Assembly (NCBI GenBank): GCA_017504735.1
Contig: JAFVQP010000094.1
Location: forward strand, 1 to 19,717
DNA length: 19,717 nucleotides
From: Clostridia bacterium
Lineage (GTDB): Bacteria > Bacillota_A > Clostridia > Christensenellales > Borkfalkiaceae
Direction: 5' to 3'
Below the pieces are notes generated by a model. The model made no database searches. It was not told where the DNA came from and saw only the letters and a list, made by a program, of their open reading frames with translations. Numbering within the stretch: the first letter of the stretch is position 1; each line of letters opens with the position of its first letter. Shown here one piece after another: positions 1 to 7,290 of this stretch. Made by a program: the position numbers and the translations under genes.

Positions 1-501
1 CTTACAAAAGCGAACAACCTCTTCCACAGTGCCGATTTGCGCAAGCTTACCCATCGTTTCAGGGCAAAACATCATATCTTGCATATTGTTGAGGTAGATA
101 TAATCGCGTAAAATTTTCAAACGGTCTTCCGTCAAAGCAACCGCCTCTTCACGGCTCGCCTTACCCTGCGCCGCAGGGTGGAACACCACTCGCTTGCCCC
201 CCATCAATTTTAACATTTTTGCGGTATCAAGTACGTAGCCGTAGGATTTTGCCACCATCTCATCGTCAGGGTTGGCGAAATTGATAAAGTACGGCGCGTG
301 GGCGGAAATTTCTACACCTTCCGCTTGGAATGCCTCCCCGATGGAGATTGCTTTGTCTTCCGACATACGCACGCCCCTGCCAAAGGAATATTCGAAACAA
401 TCCAAACCGCGTTTTTTCACAAACGCCGCCGCTTCTTCCGTATGCGAAAAGCCTTCCGCGTAAAAGCTTTCTGAGTTGCCGCTCGGTCCAAATTTAATCA
501 T
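1..501 (-). CDS. nfo: Endonuclease IV-like AP endonuclease (deoxyribonuclease IV), 3' end outside window
   Basis: The frame is open from an ATG at 501 to the window edge (167 codons, no stop), so the C-terminal part is missing. The protein starts MIKFGPSGNSESFYAEG and continues with HAPYF at residues 68-72, VVFHPA around 105-110 and CPETMG at 146-151. In the AP endonuclease family 2 TIM barrel these supply Zn ligands (here His68, His108 and Glu148). The family cleaves DNA 5' of abasic sites in base excision repair, using a trinuclear zinc centre in the cytoplasm. The later zinc ligands lie beyond position 1 and cannot be checked. The ATG overlaps the last 8 nt of ribF, so translation is probably coupled. 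It is the fifth gene of the T-box-led pheS operon. A sugar-isomerase-like TIM barrel is a less likely alternative, because the N-terminal motifs fit Nfo closely. Confidence 0.85.
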   Translation of the reverse strand, partial: MIKFGPSGNSESFYAEGFSHTEEAAAFVKKRGLDCFEYSFGRGVRMSEDKAISIGEAFQAEGVEISAHAPYFINFANPDDEMVAKSYGYVLDTAKMLKLMGGKRVVFHPAAQGKASREEAVALTEDRLKILRDYIYLNNMQDMMFCPETMGKLAQIGTVEEVVRFCK

Positions 502-1363
502 ATTCTTTCACCCTCTTAATATCTTTCGTTAATTGCTCTTTCAGTTTTTCCACACTGTCAAATTTGACTATATCACGTAAATAACGCACAAACTCTACCT
601 TCAACTCTTTTCCGTACAAATTCCCTGAAAAGCCATCTAGATAAGTTTCCGTCACCACTGTATTTTCCTCAAAAGTGGGCCGAGTGCCATAATTCGTGAT
701 CCCTTTATACGTCTTACCGTCGATGCATACTCTCGTTTCATACACCCCTATTTTTAAGGGGAATTTCCCCTCAGGATAAGGAATGTTTGCCGTCGGAAAG
801 CCAATCGTCCGCCCAACTTTTCTATCTTCATATACTTTACCGATTAAGAAAAAGTTGTGTGTCAACAGTTCGTTTGCCTTTTCCACCCGACCTTCTTTCA
901 AAAGAGCCTTAATCGTGGTAGAGCTAACTTTTTCGCCTGCAATTTCCAATAAAGGCAACACTTCAACGCATACCTGGGTATCTGTTTTTATCGTTTTTGC
1001 CGTACCAGCCGCATTTGCGCCAAATCGAAAATCCTCACCGCAAACAAACAATTTTGGGGAAAACTCCTTTTCTAAAAGCTGTAAAAATTCTTGCGGGGAA
1101 AGGTTTTTAATTTCCTCAAAAGGAAGCTCAAAAACAAAGTCGGCGCCAGCGTCCTTAAAAATTTCTTCACGCTCCGCAAAGGTAAACAAGCTGCTTGCCT
1201 CTTTACCACCAACAATCGTCATCAATCCGATGGGACAATCGCTTTTTTGTGCGCACGCAAACAGCCTGCGATGCCCAACGTGTAAACCGTCAAACCCCCC
1301 AAGCAACATTGCCGCCCCTTGCAGGCTATCCCATTGATTTGTCAACCGTACTGTTTTTAACAT
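494..1363 (-). CDS. ribF: Bifunctional riboflavin kinase / FAD synthetase
   Basis: 289 aa, close to the usual length of about 310. Riboflavin is phosphorylated to FMN and then adenylylated to FAD. The N-terminal FAD synthetase module shows GGFDGLHVGH (22-31, the nucleotidyltransferase HxGH-type motif), GEDFRFG (109-115) and VSSTTIK (146-152). In that last motif the family usually has an Arg (SSTRIR type), so its absence is a small deviation. The C-terminal flavokinase module starts near 170 and shows GRTIGFPTANIP (184-195), GITNYGTRPTF (221-231) and the ETYLDGF segment (239-245) holding the expected catalytic Glu239. The ATG overlaps the end of truB by 7 nt and the stop overlaps nfo by 8 nt. 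No good Shine-Dalgarno is visible, so coupling to truB is likely. One copy of the short dispersed repeat lies in codons 128-135. Confidence 0.96.
   Translation of the reverse strand: MLKTVRLTNQWDSLQGAAMLLGGFDGLHVGHRRLFACAQKSDCPIGLMTIVGGKEASSLFTFAEREEIFKDAGADFVFELPFEEIKNLSPQEFLQLLEKEFSPKLFVCGEDFRFGANAAGTAKTIKTDTQVCVEVLPLLEIAGEKVSSTTIKALLKEGRVEKANELLTHNFFLIGKVYEDRKVGRTIGFPTANIPYPEGKFPLKIGVYETRVCIDGKTYKGITNYGTRPTFEENTVVTETYLDGFSGNLYGKELKVEFVRYLRDIVKFDSVEKLKEQLTKDIKRVKEYD
963..977 (-). repeat. Short dispersed repeat, copy a (inside ribF)
   Basis: The plus strand reads TCAACGCATACCTGG, identical over 15 nt to copy b at 9727-9741. It lies inside ribF, encoding part of DTQVCVEV. The right half forms a small inverted repeat (ATACC-TG-GGTAT, 970-981). 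It lacks the C5 tail of copies c-g, so membership in the family is weaker. Confidence 0.35.
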
Positions 1364-2241
1364 AATTTCGTTTTTGCTTTTGCTAAACCTTCCACAACTT
1401 CCGCCAAGCCGTAGAACCCGTCCGCCGTATAAACTTTATACAAGCCGTCCGTAACACTCGTTTTCACCCTTTGACCTTGTAAAATTCTACCCATTTCCAC
1501 TTCCGTAAAGTCAAGCGTGTCAAAGGGTAATACGCTGTCCGTAGGGATCAAATATTTTTCCAATTCTTCCAACGGTGGATCCTTTTCCAAAAACTCAAAA
1601 GGGATAGCGTTTTGCAGGGTAAAAATGCCGCTTTGCGTGCGTCTTAACCCACTCATTACCCCTTTCGTACCAAGCGCCGCCGCCATATCGCGCGCGATCG
1701 AACGAATATACGTACCGCCGCCGCAACGAATTTTGAAAAGATAGGTATCTTCCGTTTCTTCTTTCTTGCCCAAAAGGTCTATCGAAAAGATATGCACCTT
1801 TTTAGGTGCAAGCTCAAACTCGATACCAGCACGTGCAAGGTCATACCCTCTGCGCCCGTTTACGTTCTTTGCGCTGTACTTAGGCGGTATTTGCATAACT
1901 TCACCAACCAAGGCAGGCAAAACACCCTCAATTTCCGTTTCGTTAGGTACATGCCCCCCTTGTACGAGGTTTCCCGTTGAATCTAAGGTATCCGAATCCA
2001 CACCAAAAGTAAACTCGGCAATATATTCTTTTTCCTTCTCTAAGAAGTAATCGAAAAGGCGCGTAGCATTCCCTACGCCTACAGGCAAAACACCGCTTGC
2101 CAAAGGGTCAAGCGTACCCATATGTCCACAAGGCACGCCCGACAGCCACTTGATTTTATTGACAACCGTCGAGGACACAATCCCCGACGGTTTATCTACG
2201 TTGATAAAGCCAAAGCTTTTTATTTTTTCCGTTCTTTTCAT
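1357..2241 (-). CDS. truB: tRNA pseudouridine(55) synthase
   Basis: 294 aa, normal TruB length. It isomerises U55 to pseudouridine in the T-loop of tRNAs. Visible motifs are GFINVDKPSG (11-20), GHMGTLDPLASGVLPV (39-54) with the catalytic Asp45 of GTLDP, and KEYIAEFTFG (71-80) with the conserved Tyr73. GTYIRSIARD follows in the central part, and a short C-terminal domain resembles a PUA-like end. The start ATG shares one base with the pheT stop (TAATG, 2241) and there is no separate Shine-Dalgarno, which indicates termination-reinitiation coupling. The 3' end overlaps ribF by 7 nt. A truB-ribF pair is common in Bacillota, though usually downstream of rbfA/infB; here it sits behind pheST. Annotation is secure. 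Confidence 0.97.
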   Translation of the reverse strand: MKRTEKIKSFGFINVDKPSGIVSSTVVNKIKWLSGVPCGHMGTLDPLASGVLPVGVGNATRLFDYFLEKEKEYIAEFTFGVDSDTLDSTGNLVQGGHVPNETEIEGVLPALVGEVMQIPPKYSAKNVNGRRGYDLARAGIEFELAPKKVHIFSIDLLGKKEETEDTYLFKIRCGGGTYIRSIARDMAAALGTKGVMSGLRRTQSGIFTLQNAIPFEFLEKDPPLEELEKYLIPTDSVLPFDTLDFTEVEMGRILQGQRVKTSVTDGLYKVYTADGFYGLAEVVEGLAKAKTKLC

Positions 2242-4673
2242 TAGCGAAGTTCGATACCAAGCTTAAATTTCAAATTGTTCAAAATTTTCTTCACGTAGCC
2301 ATCCAACGTTTCGGGCGTAAATGCCTTTTCCACGTTCGCATCAGGCGTGAAGGTCAACGTGAACGCCATACTCTTCTTTCCTTCAGGCACTTGCCCCCCG
2401 CGATATACGTCGAAGAGTTTCGCCGCCGTCACGTACTTGCAGGAGTGCATAAGCACGTCTTCAATTTCCGCACAGGTCAATTGTTCATCCGCAATCAAAG
2501 CAAGGTCGCGCTTCACCGCAGGGAACTTAGGAAGGTTGGTATAGCGCACCGCATCATCCAAGGTAAGAGCGTTCAAATCCAACTCGCCAAGGTACACTTT
2601 CTTGTCCAAGCCAAGCGAAGAGGCGATACCAGGGTCGAGTTCACCGATAGAACCAACTACTTTTCCATCCAAAATTACATCTGCGGAAACACCAGGGTGC
2701 AGGTAAGATTTTTGCGCTCTTTCATAGGTAAAGGTAAGGTGGAAAACTTCCGCCAAATGCTCTACTGCGCCCTTCATATCGAAGAAATCATTTTTGCCGC
2801 CCCAAATCCCAAGAACCACGTGCTTTCTTTCTTCAGGTTGTTCGCTTTCCGCCGTATTTTTAGGGAGGAAGATGCTTGCCACCTCAAACTGACGGCCCTC
2901 ATCATTACCACGGCGAATATTGCGCACCGCGTTCATCAACATTGAAGGAGCAAGGAAGGTACGCATCACGGACAATTCCTCGCTGATAGGGTTCAAAATA
3001 CGCACTGCATTTCTTTCCGCCGCATCTTCAGGCAATTTCATAAGGTCAAAATCCTTGGGCGAGTAGAAGGAATAGTTGTACGCTTCCGAGAATCCTTGTA
3101 CGCGCAATACGTTTTTAAGGTGCGCTTCCTTCTTTTGTTCTTCCGTCAAACCGCCGCCCGTTACCTGCGCCGCCTGCAAGAAGGTAGGCGTGATATGCTC
3201 GTAGCCGTACATACGGATAATTTCTTCCGCCAAGTCAGGATACCCATCCACGTCGTCACGATAACCAGGGATTTCTACCGTCAATTTATCCCCGTCGATT
3301 ACGGGTTTAAAGTTCAATCTATCCAAGATAGAAAGGATTTCTTCATTGGGTACAACAATACCAAGCAATGCGTTAATTTTTGCAATACTCGCAACCATGG
3401 TACGGGGATTTAAGTCCGTAGCGCAAATATCTTCGTGCAAATCCGTCACCGTTCCGCAACCAAGTTCTTCTATCAAATGTAACGCGCGTGCCATACCCAA
3501 AGCGTTGGTGTATGCATCCACACCCTTTTCAAAACGGGAAGACGAATCGGACGATTGACCCAAAGCACGCGAGGTTTTTCTTACGTTATCACGTGCAAAT
3601 TTTGCCGATTCGAAGAACACGTTTTTCGTCGTATCTTTAATTTCACTGTTCAAACCGCCCATAATCCCTGCCAACGCAACAGGCTTATTGCCGTCGCAAA
3701 TTACAAGGTTGTCGGGGGTCAAAGTAAACTCTTTTTTATCAAGAGTGACAATTTTTTCACCCTTTTCCGCTCTGCGTACGATAATCTTTCTGCCGCCGAT
3801 GTCCTCCGCATCAAATGCGTGCATGGGTTGACCCATCTCAAGCAAGACAAAGTTGGTGATATCAACGATGGGCGAAATGGAACGAATGCCCGAAATCGCC
3901 AAACGCTTTCTCATCCAAGCAGGCGAAACGCCGCCTTGTACGTTTTCCACGTAATGTCCAACGTAACGAGGGCAAAGATCGGGTGCAAGCACTTCCACCT
4001 TCACAGGAGCCGCCGCCGTCTTATGCGCCGTGTAAGAGAAATCGGGAGCCTTCAAGGGCTTGTTGAGAACCGCCGCAACTTCACGCGCAATCCCCAAAAT
4101 ACATTGACAATCGGGACGGTTTGCCGTAACGGAAATGTCAAAAATCCAGTCGTCTAAACCAACAATTTTCTTGATATCTTCGCCCACGGGCGCATCCTTT
4201 GCCAAATCCAACAATCCGTCAAATTCCGCACCAGGATAATAATCGTCGTTAATACCAAGCTCTCCACCAGAGCAAAGCATACCAAAGGATTCTACCCCGC
4301 GAAGCTTACCTTTTTTAATCTTTTTAATTCCGTCGGGGTTCTTTTCAAGCATAGCAGGGTTGCTTTCCACAACCGTCGAACCATCCAACGCGCAAGGGGT
4401 CTTCATACCCACGTACACGTTCGACGCGCCCGTAACGATTTGCAACTCTCTACCGTATTCTTCACCGCAATCCACCACGCAAATTTGCATATGATCGCTG
4501 TCAGGATGAGGGGTCAATGCCTTGATTTCGCCAACCACAACACGGTTTACCTTTTCACCGAGGTAAATGAGTTCTTCTACCTCAAACCCGCAAGAGAAAA
4601 GCTTGTCTGCAAGCTCCTCAGCGGAAATATCAATATCTACGTAATCTTTCAACCAGCTTAAAGGTGCTTTCAT
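2241..4673 (-). CDS. pheT: Phenylalanine-tRNA ligase beta subunit
   Basis: 810 aa, the standard length of a bacterial PheT (about 800). It forms the (alpha-beta)2 enzyme with PheS and charges tRNA-Phe. Visible in order are: the N-terminal SWLKDYVDID start; the EMAP/tRNA-binding fold (about 40-155; VVGEIKALTPHPDSDHMQIC); the B3/B4 editing region including NRPDCQCILGIAREVAA and later MGQPMHAFDAEDIGG; the B5 DNA-binding-like domain; the catalytic-like core; and a C-terminal ferredoxin-fold anticodon-binding domain starting near the segment with KFPAVKRDLALI (about 710-808). It starts 15 nt after the pheS stop with a GGAGG-type Shine-Dalgarno (GGGGAGGAAA) and ends by sharing one base with truB. 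In the motif usually written NRPDCLS, this protein has NRPDCQC, a minor variation. Confidence 0.98.
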   Translation of the reverse strand: MKAPLSWLKDYVDIDISAEELADKLFSCGFEVEELIYLGEKVNRVVVGEIKALTPHPDSDHMQICVVDCGEEYGRELQIVTGASNVYVGMKTPCALDGSTVVESNPAMLEKNPDGIKKIKKGKLRGVESFGMLCSGGELGINDDYYPGAEFDGLLDLAKDAPVGEDIKKIVGLDDWIFDISVTANRPDCQCILGIAREVAAVLNKPLKAPDFSYTAHKTAAAPVKVEVLAPDLCPRYVGHYVENVQGGVSPAWMRKRLAISGIRSISPIVDITNFVLLEMGQPMHAFDAEDIGGRKIIVRRAEKGEKIVTLDKKEFTLTPDNLVICDGNKPVALAGIMGGLNSEIKDTTKNVFFESAKFARDNVRKTSRALGQSSDSSSRFEKGVDAYTNALGMARALHLIEELGCGTVTDLHEDICATDLNPRTMVASIAKINALLGIVVPNEEILSILDRLNFKPVIDGDKLTVEIPGYRDDVDGYPDLAEEIIRMYGYEHITPTFLQAAQVTGGGLTEEQKKEAHLKNVLRVQGFSEAYNYSFYSPKDFDLMKLPEDAAERNAVRILNPISEELSVMRTFLAPSMLMNAVRNIRRGNDEGRQFEVASIFLPKNTAESEQPEERKHVVLGIWGGKNDFFDMKGAVEHLAEVFHLTFTYERAQKSYLHPGVSADVILDGKVVGSIGELDPGIASSLGLDKKVYLGELDLNALTLDDAVRYTNLPKFPAVKRDLALIADEQLTCAEIEDVLMHSCKYVTAAKLFDVYRGGQVPEGKKSMAFTLTFTPDANVEKAFTPETLDGYVKKILNNLKFKLGIELR

Positions 4674-4688
4674 ATCCGTTTCCTCCCC

Positions 4689-5702
4689 TTAATCCTCGAA
4701 CTGTTCCAAAAATCTCGTATCGTTTTCGAACAGTGTCTTAATGTTGTTAATGCCGTATTTAAGCATAGCAATACGTTCGATACCCATACCAAACGCAAAG
4801 CCCGTGTACTCGTCGGGGTCCACACCGCAATTTTCCAAAACGTGACGGTTTACCATACCTGCGCCAAGCACCTCAATCCAGCCTGTCCCCTTACACAAAC
4901 GACAACCCTTACCACCGCATTCCGAACAGCTAAGGTCAACCTCTACGCTAGGTTCCGTGAAAGGGAAATAGGAAGGACGAAGGCGTACCTTCGTCGAGGA
5001 AGTGAACATTTTACGCGCAAATTCCGCAAGCATACCCTGCAAGTCGCAAAGGGTAATCCCTTTGTCCACAACAAGTCCTTCCATTTGGTGGAACATAGGC
5101 GAGTGCGTCGCATCGTCGTCCGAACGGAATACTCTACCCGGGGAAAGAATTTTAATCGGGGGCGCATTCTTTTCCATTACACGAATTTGACCTGCCGAAG
5201 TCTGCGTACGAAGAAGCAGGTTGTCCGCAAGATAGAAGGTATCCTGCATATCACGTGCAGGGTGATCTTTGGGGGTATTAAGCGCAGTAAAGTTGTAGTA
5301 ATCCGTCTCAATTTCAGGGCCTTCAAACACGTTAAAGCCCATCCCGGCAAAAATGTCGATTAACTCGTTTTTAACAAGCGTAATGGGGTGCAACGCACCT
5401 GCCTTGTACGCTTTACCCGGCATCGTAATATCGATACGTTCTTTTGCGTACTGTGCCTCAAGCTCCATTTTCTTCACAACAACGGCACGTTCTTCAAACA
5501 ATGCTTCCATTGCCTGTTTAAATTCGTTTACTACTTTACCGAACGTGGGGCGTTCTTCCTTGGGTAAATCTTTCATACCGCTCATAATCCCTTTCATCTC
5601 GGTTTGGAACTTTACCTTCACTTCGTAAAGCGCCTTGCCCGTTTCCGTCTGCCCAATCGCGGCGGTAATCTCCGCGCGTAAGCTTTCGATTTTTTCTTTC
5701 AT
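4689..5702 (-). CDS. pheS: Phenylalanine-tRNA ligase alpha subunit
   Basis: 337 aa, a full-length bacterial PheS. The N-terminal 80-90 residues are a charged coiled-coil tRNA-binding arm. The class II catalytic domain shows [15 protein letters not shown] (128-142), DTFYL (154-158), [12 protein letters not shown] (163-174), motif 2 with [21 protein letters not shown] (from about 189) and motif 3 [14 protein letters not shown] (301-314). A four-cysteine knuckle of form Cx2Cx4Cx2C (Cys259, 262, 267, 270) precedes [14 protein letters not shown]. It looks metal-binding; many Bacillota PheS proteins carry similar cysteines. The ATG has a good Shine-Dalgarno (CGGAGGAAGTT ATG). It is the first gene of a five-gene operon, behind a T-box leader and an extra 226-nt leader segment, so its expression should rise when tRNA-Phe is uncharged. 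Confidence 0.98.
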   Translation of the reverse strand: MKEKIESLRAEITAAIGQTETGKALYEVKVKFQTEMKGIMSGMKDLPKEERPTFGKVVNEFKQAMEALFEERAVVVKKMELEAQYAKERIDITMPGKAYKAGALHPITLVKNELIDIFAGMGFNVFEGPEIETDYYNFTALNTPKDHPARDMQDTFYLADNLLLRTQTSAGQIRVMEKNAPPIKILSPGRVFRSDDDATHSPMFHQMEGLVVDKGITLCDLQGMLAEFARKMFTSSTKVRLRPSYFPFTEPSVEVDLSCSECGGKGCRLCKGTGWIEVLGAGMVNRHVLENCGVDPDEYTGFAFGMGIERIAMLKYGINNIKTLFENDTRFLEQFED

Positions 5703-5754
5703 AACTTCCTCCGAAATAAGTTTCGTTTATTTTTTTCGATTAAATAATTTCACA

Positions 5755-5924
5755 AGGCTATATCACGTTGCGGATTGATGTGTCACGCATTTTTACAGAA
5801 AAAACCCAAAAAAGACAAGCGATACGCAAGGGCGCATACCCTCAGCGGTCTGTAACCGAGCTTATCGCGTAGAATTTTGCAGTGTTTTTGCGTAAAAAAT
5901 CAATCAAGTGACGGGATATAGCCT
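5755..5924 (-). other. Inverted-repeat-bounded structured segment in the pheS leader (unidentified RNA or small insertion)
   Basis: This lies between the T-box terminator and pheS. The two ends are complementary: 5755-5764 (AGGCTATATC on plus) with 5915-5924 (GATATAGCCT), 10 bp perfect. The pairing continues inward: 5766-5768 with 5911-5913, 5773-5779 (GATTGAT) with 5899-5905 (ATCAATC), then a symmetric 5x5 loop, then 5785-5789 (ACGCA) with 5889-5893 (TGCGT). Inside are a 6-bp helix (5863-5868 with 5819-5824) and two small hairpins (CGGT/ACCG at 5855-5858 with 5846-5849; AGGG/CCCT at 5839-5842 with 5829-5832). No open reading frame was seen. No T-box, tRNA, SRP, 6S or purine-type riboswitch consensus was recognised. 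It may be a regulatory RNA domain or a MITE-like insertion; no convincing target duplication was found. Confidence 0.5.
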
Positions 5925-5928
5925 AAAC

Positions 5929-5969
5929 AAAAAAAAGCCGCCCTGCGTGTTGAAACAACACGCAGGGCG
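5929..5969 (-). terminator. Regulated intrinsic terminator of the pheS T-box leader
   Basis: A 13-bp perfect stem pairs 5957-5969 with 5939-5951 around a 5-nt loop (5952-5956). On the minus strand it is followed by GGC and a run of eight Ts (5929-5936). Its 5' arm (CGCCCTG...) is also the 3' side of the T-box antiterminator, so the two structures exclude each other. Confidence 0.93.
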
Positions 5970-6193
5970 AAATATCCGCTGTACCACCTGCATTCACGAG
6001 GAATTTCCTCGCCTTCATTCCCGCCGTCACGCCGCGGTTACGGTTCTCCCTACCCCAAAACTGGCTCAAAAGAACGGCTCCAAAGTGAAATGGCAATTTT
6101 TCTCCCTTTCCACACCTTTCAGCCTACGGGTGCGGTCTCTTTCAAAGGGTTATGTGAAAAACGCCTGCTTTTTCATCGCCTTTATAAATTTTA
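5929..6193 (-). promoter_or_regulatory. T-box riboswitch (tRNA-Phe) of the pheS operon
   Basis: The minus strand carries the T-box sequence AGGTGGTACAGCGGA (5975-5989). The antiterminator can be drawn exactly: CAGG (5987-5990) with CCTG (5963-5966), bulge TGGTACA (5980-5986), GCG (5977-5979) with CGC (5967-5969), and a 7-nt loop. The bulge TGGT would pair with the ACCA end of an uncharged tRNA having discriminator A, as in tRNA-Phe. It ends in TACA where the consensus has TACC. Upstream are a stem III-like hairpin (CGAGGAA/TTCCTCG near 5993-6007) and a stem I region with specifier candidate TTC (6087-6089) followed by ACTTTGGAGC, which decodes Phe. The specifier assignment comes from context and was not folded. 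Uncharged tRNA-Phe would stabilise the antiterminator and let transcription reach pheST-truB-ribF-nfo. Confidence 0.93.
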
Positions 6194-6200
6194 CTACTAT

Positions 6201-6229
6201 ATTATATACGCTCCGCGCGAAAAAGTCAA
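6201..6229 (-). promoter_or_regulatory. Sigma-A-type promoter of the pheS operon
   Basis: On the minus strand the -35 box is TTGACT (6224-6229), followed by a 17-bp spacer and -10 box TATAAT (6201-6206). The expected start is near 6193-6194, just upstream of the T-box stem I. The promoter begins only 35 bp after the mscL stop, and no terminator separates them. Confidence 0.88.
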
Positions 6230-6263
6230 TCATTTTTTCCATCGCGAAGCGTAAATGTCTTAA

Positions 6264-6935
6264 TTATTTATTTTTAAGAAGATCGCGGATTTCTTCCAAA
6301 AGACGGGTGTTTGCCATCGCCTTTTCTTCTTCCGCCGCTTTTGCAATCGCCGCTTCTTCCGCAGCCTTTGCCGCAGCCTCTGCTTCCACAGCCACTTTCG
6401 CAGCTTTCATATCTTCTACCTTTGCTTCGTAGATTGCAATTGCCTTCTTTTTAGAAACCTTTTGTTCTTTACGGATTTGATAAATTTCTTTCTTTTCATC
6501 CAAATCCAAGCCCTCAATCATTCTTTCGTGCGCTTTTGCAATGTTATTCATTGTACGAACGATTAAGAACAAGACGAAAGCTACAATCAAGAAATTGATA
6601 ATTGCGCTGATGAACGAACCCCAGTCGATATAAATCGAATTCGCAAGGTCTACAATTTTATTACCTGCCTCATCAAAAATAAACTTCCCATCTTCGCCTA
6701 CCATATACGCCTTGGAAAGAATGGTTACTGCGCTTTCCAAACCATTATCACCAAGCACCAGCGCCAAAAGCCAGTTGATGATAGGTTTTAAGATAAAGTT
6801 ACTAAGCCCGTTGACGATTGCGGTAAACGCACCGCCAACGATAACGCCGACAGCCATATCCAGCACGTTGCCGCGCGTGATAAACGTCTTAAATTCACCG
6901 AAGAATTTTTTGATTTTACCTACTTTTTTCTCCAT
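6264..6935 (-). CDS. mscL: Large-conductance mechanosensitive channel with extended C-terminal tail
   Basis: 223 aa, against about 130-150 for typical MscL. It is a homopentameric inner-membrane channel that opens under membrane tension to relieve hypo-osmotic shock. The N-terminal amphipathic helix (FFGEFKTFITRGNVLDMAVGVIVGGAF, about 11-37) leads into TM1 (about 24-46). A loop of about 45 residues contains GEDGKFIFDEAGNKIV, and TM2 is about 104-128, ending in VRTMNNI. The usual C-terminal helix motif survives at the very end as TRLLEEIRDLLKNK (210-223). Between TM2 and this helix are about 75 extra residues, first Lys/Glu-rich (133-178) and then Ala/Glu-rich (179-208, AEAAAKAAEEAA), predicted helical and coiled-coil-like. 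The Shine-Dalgarno AGAGG lies 6 nt before the ATG. It is a monocistronic unit with its own promoter. Confidence 0.95.
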   Translation of the reverse strand: MEKKVGKIKKFFGEFKTFITRGNVLDMAVGVIVGGAFTAIVNGLSNFILKPIINWLLALVLGDNGLESAVTILSKAYMVGEDGKFIFDEAGNKIVDLANSIYIDWGSFISAIINFLIVAFVLFLIVRTMNNIAKAHERMIEGLDLDEKKEIYQIRKEQKVSKKKAIAIYEAKVEDMKAAKVAVEAEAAAKAAEEAAIAKAAEEEKAMANTRLLEEIRDLLKNK

Positions 6936-6976
6936 TTTTTACCTCTTTTCGCGATGTTTCGCTTTTTTCTAACAAC

Positions 6977-7005
6977 ATTATAACGCTTAATACACATTTT
7001 GTCAA
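6977..7005 (-). promoter_or_regulatory. Perfect-consensus promoter of mscL
   Basis: On the minus strand TTGACA (7000-7005) is followed by a 17-bp spacer and TATAAT (6977-6982), an exact match to the vegetative sigma-factor consensus. The predicted start is near 6970, giving a 5' leader of about 35 nt before the mscL ATG at 6935. Confidence 0.9.
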
Positions 7006-7014
7006 GAAAATGAA

Positions 7015-7057
7015 GAAAAAATATAATAAAATAAGCCGAAACGTCCTACGTCTCGGC
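7015..7057 (-). terminator. Intrinsic terminator after the small two-gene unit
   Basis: On the minus strand GCCGAGACGT pairs with ACGTTTCGGC (7048-7057 with 7035-7044; one G-T wobble) around loop AGG. An A-interrupted T-rich tract follows (TTATTTTATTATATTTTTT). It lies just after the stop of the 73-aa gene and just before the mscL promoter. Confidence 0.85.
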
Positions 7058-7068
7058 CCATAAACACG

Positions 7069-7290
7069 TTAATTTCCGCTTTGTTCTTTCACTTTTTTCA
7101 GTAAATCTTTCACCAAAAACAAATCCTCTGCCACGCACCTCATACTCCCTAACAATCGTTCGCGTTCTTCCTTTCGGCATGCCTTTGCCAACCCCTCTAC
7201 GTATGCACCAAGCAAAGCTTTTTCCATAAACGCAACGTCCAACAAGCTATCATGCTCGTTGAGTGTAATTTCTCGTTTTTCCAACCTCAT
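7069..7290 (-). CDS. Small helical protein, possibly spore-coat CotF-like (unknown function)
   Basis: 73 aa, rich in Leu, Lys and Glu, with no signal peptide or membrane segment. The first half reads LNEHDSLLDVAFMEKALLGAYVEGLAKA. This resembles the beginning of CotF-like or ferritin-like four-helix spore coat proteins, where a D-hydrophobic stretch and E-K-x-L-x-x-x-Y are typical. A second helix follows (ERLLGSMRCVAEDLFLVKDLLKKVKEQ). The resemblance is recalled from family patterns and was not searched. The ATG overlaps the preceding gene by 4 nt (ATGA, 7287-7290). The Shine-Dalgarno AAGGAG lies 11 nt upstream, inside the preceding gene. It ends just before a terminator, so it is the last gene of a two-gene unit. 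It could also be a protein unrelated to sporulation; no other spore gene is in the window. Confidence 0.65.
   Translation of the reverse strand: MRLEKREITLNEHDSLLDVAFMEKALLGAYVEGLAKACRKEERERLLGSMRCVAEDLFLVKDLLKKVKEQSGN

Noticed and set aside
783..1337. Plus-strand frame of 184 codons opposite ribF
   Set aside because: It is antisense to ribF, no family is recognisable, and ribF motifs are intact on the other strand.
2347..4661. Several plus-strand open frames of 65-200 codons opposite pheT
   Set aside because: They lie antisense to a full-length, strongly recognised gene, lack ribosome-binding sites and have no recognisable protein features; the codon structure of pheT explains them.
6230..6263. 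Possible terminator after mscL
   Set aside because: Only a 3-bp CGC/GCG hairpin and no T-run on the transcribed strand; mscL transcripts may read into the T-box region.
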